From Sphaerotilus mobilis (lineage in GTDB: Bacteria > Pseudomonadota > Gammaproteobacteria > Burkholderiales > Burkholderiaceae_C), in contig NZ_SGWV01000007.1 in NCBI RefSeq assembly GCF_004216565.1, positions 186,001 through 250,000 on the forward strand: a stretch of DNA of 64,000 nucleotides, given 5' to 3'. Under the pieces are notes generated by a model. It did not search any database. It was not told where the DNA came from and saw only the letters and a program-made list of their open reading frames with translations. This document shows, piece by piece, positions 17,233-24,316 of this stretch. The position numbers and the translations under genes were made by a program. Each line of letters begins with the position of its first letter. The stretch's first letter is position 1.

Positions 17233-17706
17233 TCAGGCGCGGCGGTGGTCTGGATGCCAGAGCAGCACCGGTGCCTCGCCTCGCCGAGCGAGCAGGACGG
17301 CGTTCTGGCGGTACTCGAGCAGCCACGCGTCGACCAGATCCGGAGGCACGTCGAAGACGCAGTAGCTCTCTTCGGACCAGAGGCCGTCCAAGCCGACGCC
17401 ACGCGCGGGCTCCCACCGCAGACCTGCGGCCTTCACTGCAGCCAGAAGGCTCCCGTTCGCGGCCGCGTTCCACTCGGACGAGCAGGACTGGCTGAACGGG
17501 TTCCACGCGGTGATGATGACGGCCGAGCCAGCACCGAAGCTGGCGAGCCACGCGGCCGCAGCGGCCACCTCGTCAGGGCCATCCTTCACGTGAAGCACAA
17601 GAGGGTGCGCGCCGAGCACCTCGAAGTTCGTGGCCTCGTAGGCGGACACCAGGCCAGCGTCGACGGTCGGCACCTTCGCGCCGCCGGTGTCGCGGGTATC
17701 GGTCAT
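17233..17706 (-). CDS. DUF3293-family protein, 157 aa
   Basis: The middle contains the hallmark of DUF3293, AVIITAWNPFSQ, followed by a small-residue loop and the later EESYCVFD and EYRQNAVLL motifs that close the domain. The function of the family is unknown; it is a small cytoplasmic domain. I chose ATG 17706 because AGGGAG lies six bases upstream; a start 13 codons earlier lacks one. The gene lies between the 75-aa and 84-aa genes on the same strand. It is often a stand-alone housekeeping-like gene, so its presence here may reflect recruitment. Confidence 0.75.
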   Translation of the reverse strand: MTDTRDTGGAKVPTVDAGLVSAYEATNFEVLGAHPLVLHVKDGPDEVAAAAAWLASFGAGSAVIITAWNPFSQSCSSEWNAAANGSLLAAVKAAGLRWEPARGVGLDGLWSEESYCVFDVPPDLVDAWLLEYRQNAVLLARRGEAPVLLWHPDHRRA

Positions 17707-17771
17707 GTGGTTCTCCCTGAAAATCGATGGATCATGGTGTGACATGGCTGGCTCAGCTCGTGAGCCAGTCC

Positions 17772-17999
17772 TCAGGCGCCGGTCTCCGCCGGCACGATGA
17801 CCTGCAGCTGCGCGTCGATCAGTGCACGCAGGGCCAGAAGTTCCGTCCGCGAAAGCAAGGTCTGGAAGCGAACCTGCGGCTCGGGACGACGCGCGGTCGG
17901 CACGAAGCTGACGAACTGCAGATGATGGCCGTGGGGGGTGCTCTGGAGCTGTGCGGACAGCTCATACGCCGGGGTGGCGTGCAGGATCTGGGTGCGCAT
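17772..17999 (-). CDS. Small protein of unknown function, 75 aa, behind a conserved leader
   Basis: I do not recognise a family. The start at ATG 17999 is set by the CCGGAGAC ribosome site in the conserved leader; a longer frame to 18059 would begin inside that leader. The protein has an N-terminal strand-rich part with His/Gln (HGHHLQFVSF) and a leucine-rich C-terminal helix (TELLALRALIDAQLQ). It is the first gene of the minus-strand run next to the IS remnant. Small first genes in mobile-element operons are often regulators, but nothing here shows DNA binding. Confidence 0.55.
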   Translation of the reverse strand: MRTQILHATPAYELSAQLQSTPHGHHLQFVSFVPTARRPEPQVRFQTLLSRTELLALRALIDAQLQVIVPAETGA

Positions 18000-18086
18000 G
18001 GCGCGTCTCCGGTTTAGTCGGTTCGGCGAAGGCCCGGGTCGACAATCGAAACAAATCACCCGGATCCGTGAGGTGGATCAACCCAA
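18000..18086 (-). promoter_or_regulatory. Conserved 5' leader, copy B (upstream of the 75-aa gene)
   Basis: This is the second copy of the leader described at 17126-17230. It has the same proximal block CTAAACCGGAGAC before the ATG and the same distal pieces GATTTG and CACCTCACGGA, with a different middle of similar length. Directly upstream lies an intrinsic terminator on the same strand (18091-18123), so this copy could also be the read-through side of an attenuator. Confidence 0.55.
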
Positions 18087-18090
18087 AACG

Positions 18091-18123
18091 AAAAAACCCG
18101 TCACGCAACAGCATCGACGGGTT
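18091..18123 (-). terminator. Intrinsic terminator or attenuator, minus strand
   Basis: On the minus strand AACCCGTC (18116-18123) pairs with GACGGGTT (18095-18102) around a 13-base loop and is followed by TTTTCG. It lies upstream of the leader of the 75-aa gene. With no coding gene known upstream on this strand, it is either the end of a small transcript or an attenuator in a long leader. Confidence 0.6.
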
Positions 18124-18422
18124 GGTCCGTTTAGCTGCATTTGTGAATCGCCCGCAAGTAGCAGTAAATCGGCGATGACGAAGTGTAGACGGCTGTTGTG
18201 GCACAAGGCAATCGCGCCGGACGCCCGCGAATGAGGGGTCGTGACGAAGGGCTGACTGAACCAACATCTTGGCCCTGACCGACCCCGTCACCGTCAGTTC
18301 CCTCTATGCCTTGCTGGCACAGGCGACGTCGTTCGAGGCGCGACTTTCTCGGACCCCCGAGCCCGCCCTGCCAGGACCATGACGGCCTCGCTTCGGACTC
18401 AGCTGGATTGGTTCAGGGCCCA
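18124..18422. other. Non-coding stretch between the terminator and the IS remnant
   Basis: About 300 bases without a supportable gene. I see no RNA gene or clear promoter. If the 75-aa operon has its own promoter, it should lie here. Confidence 0.4.
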
Positions 18423-19371
18423 TGGACCGCCCACGTTCCGCGGAGGCTCGATGATGTGAAAACATGGAGCCATCATGAGGAAGTCGAAGTTCTCCCCGAG
18501 GTGCGTGAGCCCCGTGCGGAGGGTGTTTGAGCACCGCGGCGAGCACGCTTCGCATTGGGCGTGCATCGAGTCGATTGCCAGCAAGATCTGCTGCACGGCG
18601 CAGACGCTGGACAACTGGGACAAGCAGCATGAGCGCGTTGGCGGCATGCATGATGGGATGACCACGGCCGAGGCGGGCTGCGTGGTCGACCAGTAGATGC
18701 GTCGGCTCGGCTGGCGTGGCGCGGGCCGGGGCATGTCGATGCACACGACGGTGCCCGATCCAAATGCAGCGTGTCCGCTGGACCGGGTCAATCGCCAGTT
18801 CCGGGCCGAGTGGCCCAACCAACTCTGGGTCGCGGACTTCACCCATGTCTCGACCTGGCAGGGCTGGGTCTACGTAGGCTTCGTCGTGGACGTCTTCAGC
18901 CGGCGCATCGTCGGTTGGCGACAAAGCTGTTCGATGCACACCGAATACGCGATCGACTCGCTGGGGCAAGTGCTGTAGGCGCGTCGACCGACCGAGCAGA
19001 ACAGCGTCATTTGCCACTCCAACAGGGGGTCGCGATACCTGTCGATTCGCTACACCGAGCGCCTGGCCGAGGCGGGTATCGAGCCTTCGGTCGGCTCCAC
19101 GGGTGACAGTTACGACCATGCCCTGGCCGAGACCATCAATGGCTTTTACAACGCCGAAGTGATCCACCGACGCCGCCCCTGGAAGACCAAGCGGGCCGTC
19201 GAGATGGCAATGTTGCCGTGGGTGTATCGGATCGATCACCAACGGCTGATGGAACCCCTGGGATACCTACCGCCCGCAGAGTTCGACCACATATACCACC
19301 GACCACGCGCTTGTCAGGCCAGGACCGTCTGACTTAAACGAAGGGGCTTCCGCGAGACCCGGGGCGGTTCA
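18423..19371 (+). mobile_element. Decayed IS3-family insertion sequence
   Basis: The right end reads, on the minus strand, TGAACCGCCCCGGGTCTCGC, a typical IS3-family terminal repeat. A degraded match (TGGACCGCCCACGTTCCGCG) begins at 18423, with CGCGGA shared just inside both ends. The total length of about 950 bases is shorter than a normal 1.2-1.4 kb IS3 element, so an internal part is missing. I see no target-site duplication. The element can no longer move because its transposase is broken in several ways. Confidence 0.75.
18475..19332 (+). pseudogene. IS3-family transposase remnant (orfA-orfB)
   Basis: The first part keeps orfA features (MRKSKFSP, VFEHRGEHASHWACIESIA, TAQTLDNW) with frameshifts near 18500 and a stop at 18694. 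The orfB part starts within the integrase core (RPL-type linker, CPLDRVNRQF, LWVADFTHVSTWQGW) and keeps the third acidic region (GDSYDHALAETINGFY). It carries an in-frame TAG at 18976-18978, after which the same frame continues to 19332. The second catalytic Asp of the DDE triad is replaced: CHSNRGSRY stands where HSDRGSQY is usual. The segment between orfA and the orfB core is deleted. Confidence 0.85.
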
Positions 19372-19510
19372 GTTAGGACACGCGGCCGCTTCATTCAGGG
19401 TGCTCACAAGGGGGGCGGAAACCGACATTCTGGCGATGATGGGTCTGATGATCGAGACATTCAGAACCAACCGAAAATACCGCTTAAATCAAGTACTTAA
19501 CGCCACTTCA

Positions 19511-19598
19511 TGGCGGAAGCTCAGGGATTCGAACCCTGGAACCCTTGCGGGTTGCCGGTTTTCAAGACCGGTGCAATCGACCACTCTGCCAAGCTTCC
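19511..19598 (-). tRNA. tRNA-Ser(TGA)
   Basis: On the minus strand the gene begins GGAAGCTTGGCAGAGTGG, has the anticodon loop CTTGAAA (anticodon TGA, reading UCA), a long serine-type variable arm, the T-arm GGTTCGAATCC and the matching acceptor end AGCTTCC-G with an encoded CCA (19511-19513). Its 3' end faces the accessory region to the left, the usual side for integration of genomic islands. Confidence 0.95.
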
Positions 19599-19634
19599 TG
19601 AGGGCGCGGATTGTGGCATGGCCATCCGCGTCGA

Positions 19635-20456
19635 TCAGCCCGGTGCCTGGGCCTGTGCGCAGCCCACGCTGACGATCTCGCGGCGGCCGCCGTCGATGCG
19701 GGCGGCGCTCAGGCGGCCGCCCCAGACGCAGCCGGTGTCGAGGGCCAGCAGGTCGGGCCGGTCGAGGTCACCCAAGGTCGACCAGTGGCCGAAGGCGATC
19801 GGGGTTGATGCGGAGCGGCGGCCGGGGACGTCGAACCAGGGCATCAGGCCGGGCGGTGCGGTGTCGGCGCCTTCCTTGAGCTTGAAGTCCAGCCGGCCGT
19901 CGGACGTGCAGAAGCGGATGCGGCTGAGCGTGTTGATGATGAAGCGCCAGCGCGCCGGACCGGTCAGCGTGTCGTCCCAGCAGGCCGGTTCATTGCCGTG
20001 CATGACGGGCAGGAAGTCGGCCAGATCGGGGCCTTGCAGCAGTTGCTCGACCTCGGCGGCCCGCGCCAGGGTCTGGGCCGCATCCCACTGCGGCACGACG
20101 CCGGCATGCACCATCAGCCAGCCATGGGCCTGCACCGCCAGGCGCTGGTGACGCAGCCAGTCGATCCAGTGGCGACGATGCGGGCTGGCGAGGATGTCGT
20201 CGAGCGTGTCGCTGCGGTGCACACGTCGCACGCCCAGGTCGACCGCCAGCAAGTTGAGGTCGTGGTTGCCGAGCAGGCAGATGGCCGAGGCGCCGAAGCT
20301 GGCCAGACGCTCCAGCGTGCGCAGCGATTCCGGGCCGCGGTTGACGAGGTCGCCCAGCACATAGAGCTGGTCACGCGAGGGTGAAAAACCGATCTCCGCG
20401 AGCAGCCGGTCGAAGGCGTCGCAGCAGCCCTGGAGGTCGCCGACAAGGTGGATCAT
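19635..20456 (-). CDS. apaH: Symmetrical bis(5'-nucleosyl)-tetraphosphatase
   Basis: ApaH splits diadenosine tetraphosphate into two ADP and also removes Np4 caps from RNA. The 273-aa protein has the metallophosphatase motifs in order: GDLQGC at residue 6, GDLVNRGP near 35, GNHD near 63, VHAG near 115 and the family-specific DTGCVWGG near the C-terminus. The length is normal for the family. It diverges from the CBS-domain gene across 55-64 bases. It sits just beyond tRNA-Ser and marks the start of core-like DNA. Confidence 0.94.
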   Translation of the reverse strand: MIHLVGDLQGCCDAFDRLLAEIGFSPSRDQLYVLGDLVNRGPESLRTLERLASFGASAICLLGNHDLNLLAVDLGVRRVHRSDTLDDILASPHRRHWIDWLRHQRLAVQAHGWLMVHAGVVPQWDAAQTLARAAEVEQLLQGPDLADFLPVMHGNEPACWDDTLTGPARWRFIINTLSRIRFCTSDGRLDFKLKEGADTAPPGLMPWFDVPGRRSASTPIAFGHWSTLGDLDRPDLLALDTGCVWGGRLSAARIDGGRREIVSVGCAQAQAPG

Positions 20457-20520
20457 GGGGTGATTCTGCTACGCTCCCACGCTCCCTGAACTCTGGCGCG
20501 GATACTGCTTCGTGCCCACC

Positions 20521-21828
20521 ATGGACCTGGCCTTACTCGTCTTCCTGATCCTGTTGAATGGCGTGTTCGCCATGTCTGAAATGGCCCTGTCGACGAGTCG
20601 CAAGGCCCGCCTGCAGGTGCTGGTCGAATCGGGGGATCGTGGCGCCGGCGTGGCACTGGCGCTGCATGACAACCCGACGCAGTTCCTGTCGACCGTGCAG
20701 ATCGGCATCACGTCCATCGGCGTGCTCAACGGCATCGTCGGCGATGCCGCCTTCTCGGGCCCGCTGGCCGAATGGCTAACGTCGACCTTCGCGGCGATCC
20801 CGCACGGCGCAGCCGACATCGGCGCCACGGCCCTGGTGGTGGTCATCATCACCTTCCTCACCATCATCTTCGGCGAGCTGGTGCCCAAGCGCGTCGGCCA
20901 GCTCTACCCCGAGACAGTTGCCCGCCTGACGGCGCAGCCGATGCACTGGCTGTCCATCGGTGCCCGACCCTTTGTGCGCCTGCTGTCGACCTGCACGCAG
21001 ACCATCTTGCGCCTGATCGGCGCGCGCGAAAGCGGCAACCGCGGCGTCACGGAAGAGGAGATCGCCGCCAGCCTGGAAGAGGGCCTGGACGCCGGCGTGA
21101 TCGAGGCCCACGAGCATCAGATGGTGCGCAATGTGTTCCGGCTCGATGACCGCCAAGTGGGCAGCATGATGATTCCGCGCGGCGACATCGCCTGGCTGGA
21201 AGCGAGCGCGCCGCGTGAGGCCATCCTGGCGGTGCTGACCGAACACGGCCACTCGCGCTATCCCGTGTGCAAGGGGGGTCTGGACGATGTGCTGGGTGTC
21301 GTCACCTCGCAGCAACTGCTGATGCAACTGGCCCGCAGCGCCGAGCTGTCGCTGCAGGACGCGCTGCAGCCGGCCGTCTTCGTGCCCGAGACCTTGTCGG
21401 GCATGGAGTTGCTCGAACACTTCAGGGGCTCTGAAGTGCAGATGGTTTTTGTGGTCGACGAGTACGGGGTCGTGCAAGGTGTGATTACTTTGCGCGACGT
21501 GCTGGAGGCGATCACCGGAGAATTCACCCCGGCTCAGGCTGAAGATGCTTGGGCGGTTCAACGTGAGGACGGTTCCTGGCTGGTTGATGGCCTGATCCCG
21601 GTTCCCGAGCTGAAGGACCGCCTGGGCCTCAAGCAGCTGCCCGATGAAGATCGCGGGCGCTACAACACCCTGGCCGGCATGATCATGCTGCTGCTGGGTC
21701 GCCTGCCTCAAACCACCGATGTCGTCACCTGGGACGGCTGGCGTTTCGAGGTGGTCGACCTCGATGGCAAGCGTGTGGACAAGGTGCTGGCCAGTCGGAC
21801 GCAGGAACCTTCCGGAGAAGACGATTGA
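20521..21828 (+). CDS. CNNM/DUF21-CBS membrane protein (hemolysin C/CorC-type)
   Basis: The N-terminal DUF21 domain has three or four membrane helices (LALLVFLILLNGVFAMSEMA at the start, LVVVIITFLTIIFGELVPK near 110). A CBS-domain pair follows (MIPRGDIAWLE to DVLEAITGEF) and then a C-terminal CorC_HlyC domain (DGWRFEVVDLDGKRVDKVL). Members are linked to magnesium or cobalt efflux and ion homeostasis; the hemolysin name is historical. ATG 20521 is preferred, with GTG 20512 as an in-frame alternative; neither has a strong ribosome site. The stop overlaps the TTG start of the SapC-family gene. Confidence 0.88.
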   Translation: MDLALLVFLILLNGVFAMSEMALSTSRKARLQVLVESGDRGAGVALALHDNPTQFLSTVQIGITSIGVLNGIVGDAAFSGPLAEWLTSTFAAIPHGAADIGATALVVVIITFLTIIFGELVPKRVGQLYPETVARLTAQPMHWLSIGARPFVRLLSTCTQTILRLIGARESGNRGVTEEEIAASLEEGLDAGVIEAHEHQMVRNVFRLDDRQVGSMMIPRGDIAWLEASAPREAILAVLTEHGHSRYPVCKGGLDDVLGVVTSQQLLMQLARSAELSLQDALQPAVFVPETLSGMELLEHFRGSEVQMVFVVDEYGVVQGVITLRDVLEAITGEFTPAQAEDAWAVQREDGSWLVDGLIPVPELKDRLGLKQLPDEDRGRYNTLAGMIMLLLGRLPQTTDVVTWDGWRFEVVDLDGKRVDKVLASRTQEPSGEDD

Positions 21829-22631
21829 CTGAAGCACTCAAGAGCGCCAACGGCGCTGCAGCACCCGCCGCCAACGAAGGCGCATCGGCCAGCCAGCGCA
21901 TCGCACTGGTCGACCGCAAGCGCCACGCCGGCAAGCGTGTGCGACCCATCACCGACTGGGCATTTGCCCGCGACGCGAACGCGGTGCCGCTGACCGGCGT
22001 CGAGTTCGGCGAAGCCGCACGCGAGATGCCGATCGGCTTCGTGTACGTCGGCAAGGACGCCAATGACAAGCCCAAGCTCGTGCCGATGGCCCTGATGGGT
22101 CTGCGCGAGAAGGACAACCTGCTGGTCAGCGCCGATGGCCGCTGGGACGCCCGCTTCGTGCCCGCCACGCTGCGCCGCTACCCCTTCGCCTATGTGCGCA
22201 CGCAAGGCGGCGAGAAGCTCACGCTGGTGATCGACGAGGCCTACGGTGGCCTCAACGACAGCAAGGGCGAACTGCTCATCGCGGCCGATGGCGAGCCCAC
22301 CGAGTACCTGCAGAACATCATGCGTTTCCTCGATCGCTACGAGCTGGAACAGCAGCGCACGGAGGTCTTCTGCGCCCGCCTGGTCGAGCTTGAACTGCTG
22401 CGCGGTGCCGAGATCAAGGGCGACATGCCCGACGGCGACAAGGTCAACGCGACCGGCTTCTTCATGGTCGACGAGGACAAGCTGGGCAAGCTGCCCGATG
22501 CCGAGGTGCTGGCGCTGCACCGCACCGGCATGATGGCGCTGATCCACACCCACCTGGTCTCGATGGGCCAGGTGCAGGCCTTGGCCCAGCGCCTGGAAGC
22601 ACGCAAGCCGGCCAAGACCGCCGCGGCCTGA
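21825..22631 (+). CDS. SapC family protein, 268 aa
   Basis: The protein matches the SapC family layout: an early DWAFARDANAVPL segment, then FVYVGKDANDKPKLVPMALMG, a YPFAYVRTQG segment, and a C-terminal GFFMVDEDKLGKLPDAEVLAL with a final helix. The family is named after a Campylobacter surface-layer secretion gene; its molecular function is not established. It starts at TTG 21825 with GGAGAAG upstream and overlaps the CBS-gene stop, so the two are co-translated. An intrinsic terminator follows at 22679. Confidence 0.78.
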   Translation: MTEALKSANGAAAPAANEGASASQRIALVDRKRHAGKRVRPITDWAFARDANAVPLTGVEFGEAAREMPIGFVYVGKDANDKPKLVPMALMGLREKDNLLVSADGRWDARFVPATLRRYPFAYVRTQGGEKLTLVIDEAYGGLNDSKGELLIAADGEPTEYLQNIMRFLDRYELEQQRTEVFCARLVELELLRGAEIKGDMPDGDKVNATGFFMVDEDKLGKLPDAEVLALHRTGMMALIHTHLVSMGQVQALAQRLEARKPAKTAAA

Positions 22632-22678
22632 GGCGCGCGAACGCCGCAGCGCATCGGCCGCGAAGGCCGATGAACACG

Positions 22679-22707
22679 AAGGGCCTGCCGATGCAGGCCC
22701 TTTTTTT
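22679..22707 (+). terminator. Intrinsic terminator after the SapC-family gene
   Basis: AAGGGCCTGC pairs with GCAGGCCCTT around a four-base CGAT loop and is followed by a T tract. It ends the CBS/SapC transcript. The convergent DUF1501 gene ends ten bases later, so the hairpin may serve both directions. Confidence 0.88.
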
Positions 22708-22716
22708 GTTTGGCGT

Positions 22717-24303
22717 TCAGGCCATGAAGCCGAGGTTGCGCACGCCCGTGTCGAAGTTGGCGAGGTTGGGAAAGATCGTCGCCAGATCGCTCGCGCCCAC
22801 GCCCATCCAGCCCGCCAGCGTGGCCCCCATCTGGTCGACCGAGCTGCTCGGCAGCAAGGCGCCGTTGCGCAACTGGTCGGGGCTGCTGTCGAAGTCGTTG
22901 TTGGCCGTGTTCTTCACGCCCAGCACCGGCCACTGGCCATGCAGACCAGCCCGGACGGAGCCGCCCATGACCAGGTGGTGGGCGCCCCAGCCGTGGTCGG
23001 TGCCGTCGCCGTTGCTCGTGAAGGCGCGGCCGAAGTCCGAGGCGGTGAAGGTCGTCACATTGGCCGACTGGCCCATGGCGGCCAGCACGTTGTCAAAGTA
23101 GTTCAGGCCGTGGTCGAGCTGGGCCATCAGCTCGGCATGGCGGCGGTTCTGGCCGTCGTGGGTATCGAAGCCGCCCAGCGTGACAAAGAAGACCTGCCGC
23201 GTGATGCCCAGCGCCGGAGCGGCCTGCACGCAGCGCGCCACCATCTGAAGCTGGCGTGCCAGGCCGTTGGTGGCGACGTTGCCGGTCAAGGGATGGGTCC
23301 AGCGCAGCAGCGGATCGGCATCGGCCGAGTAGGTCGCCGTGCCACCGGCCGGCGTGCCCCAGGGTGCCGTGCCGGCGGCCTGCAGCGCGGCACTCAAGGT
23401 GGCTTCGGCGTCGATCGAGCGACGCACCACGTCGGCATGGTCCAGCGCCAGCAGGCTGGATACCCGGCGGCTGCCGTCCGCACGGGTCCCGGTCATGACA
23501 CGCGCCATCGCGGTCTTGGCCTGGGCCGAGCCGAACAGCGTGGTGCCGCTGCCGCCGATGCGGATCGCGCCGTTGTTGCTGAGTTGGTATTGGCGCGCCT
23601 GTTCGCCAGCCAGCCAGATGCTGGAGCCGCTGACCGACACCGCCGTGAACATGGCCTGCGAGTTGCCGCCCATCAGCGCATCGGCGATGCGCCCGCCCCA
23701 GCCGCTGCGAGCGCCTTCGGGCGACAGGGCCTGCCACCAGTTCTGCTGGTCGTTGTGGCTGAACAGCTTGGGCGGACGTGCGTGTGTGGCGCTGGCGTAT
23801 TGCGCCTTGGTGGTCGGGCGGATCAGCGGCCCGACATTGGCGACAACGGCCAGCCGGCGGCGGGTGTCGTGGATGTGCGCGAGCTGCGCCAGGCTCGGGT
23901 GCAGCGCCAGGCCCGCGCCGGCGATGGCCAGTGGCCGCACGCCGCCCAGCCGGGCCAGCACGCTGGCGCCCGTCGACGTGTCTGCGGGAGTGCCGGCGGC
24001 CAGCAAGGCAAGGCTGTCGGGTGCCTGGTTGCGCACCGACTGGTAGGCCGCCCAGGGCGCTGTGCGGGTGTCCAGCACGGTGTTGCAGGCGTCGTTGCCG
24101 CCGGCCAGGAAGACACACACCAGTGCCTTGTAGCCGCCGGCTGTCTGGGCCGACACCTGTGTGCTGGCCGCCAGCAAGGTGGCCAGCGGCAAGGCGCTGG
24201 GCACAACCCCGGCACCCAGTGCCGCGAACTGGCGCAGAAAGGTCCGGCGGGCCTGCGGACCGAGGCCGTGCAGGGGATCTTGGGTGCGTGTTGAACGTGT
24301 CAT
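22717..24303 (-). CDS. DUF1501 protein, Tat-exported, 528 aa
   Basis: The N-terminus has a twin-arginine signal (ARRTFLRQFAALGAG near residue 18, then a hydrophobic run ending VSAQTAGG), as usual for this family. The mature part holds the DUF1501 features: LVCVFLAGGNDACNT, an NWW motif, VFFVTLGGFDTHDGQN and TFTASDFGRAFTSNGDGTDH, which resemble alkaline-phosphatase/sulfatase-like metal sites. The enzymatic role is unknown. ATG 24303 has GAGGAG upstream; an upstream in-frame start lies in the preceding gene. It follows the DUF1800 gene by 13 bases, a pairing seen widely. Confidence 0.87.
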   Translation of the reverse strand: MTRSTRTQDPLHGLGPQARRTFLRQFAALGAGVVPSALPLATLLAASTQVSAQTAGGYKALVCVFLAGGNDACNTVLDTRTAPWAAYQSVRNQAPDSLALLAAGTPADTSTGASVLARLGGVRPLAIAGAGLALHPSLAQLAHIHDTRRRLAVVANVGPLIRPTTKAQYASATHARPPKLFSHNDQQNWWQALSPEGARSGWGGRIADALMGGNSQAMFTAVSVSGSSIWLAGEQARQYQLSNNGAIRIGGSGTTLFGSAQAKTAMARVMTGTRADGSRRVSSLLALDHADVVRRSIDAEATLSAALQAAGTAPWGTPAGGTATYSADADPLLRWTHPLTGNVATNGLARQLQMVARCVQAAPALGITRQVFFVTLGGFDTHDGQNRRHAELMAQLDHGLNYFDNVLAAMGQSANVTTFTASDFGRAFTSNGDGTDHGWGAHHLVMGGSVRAGLHGQWPVLGVKNTANNDFDSSPDQLRNGALLPSSSVDQMGATLAGWMGVGASDLATIFPNLANFDTGVRNLGFMA

Positions 24304-24316
24304 GGCGGTGTACTCC

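Noticed and set aside
16871-17551. 226-aa frame covering the 84-aa gene and part of the DUF3293 gene
   Set aside because: Its upstream part overlaps the DUF3293 gene in another frame; the ribosome site at 17125 supports the short form.
18304-19242. 312-aa open frame on the minus strand through the IS
   Set aside because: It is the complement of the transposase remnant; the plus strand shows the IS3 motifs.
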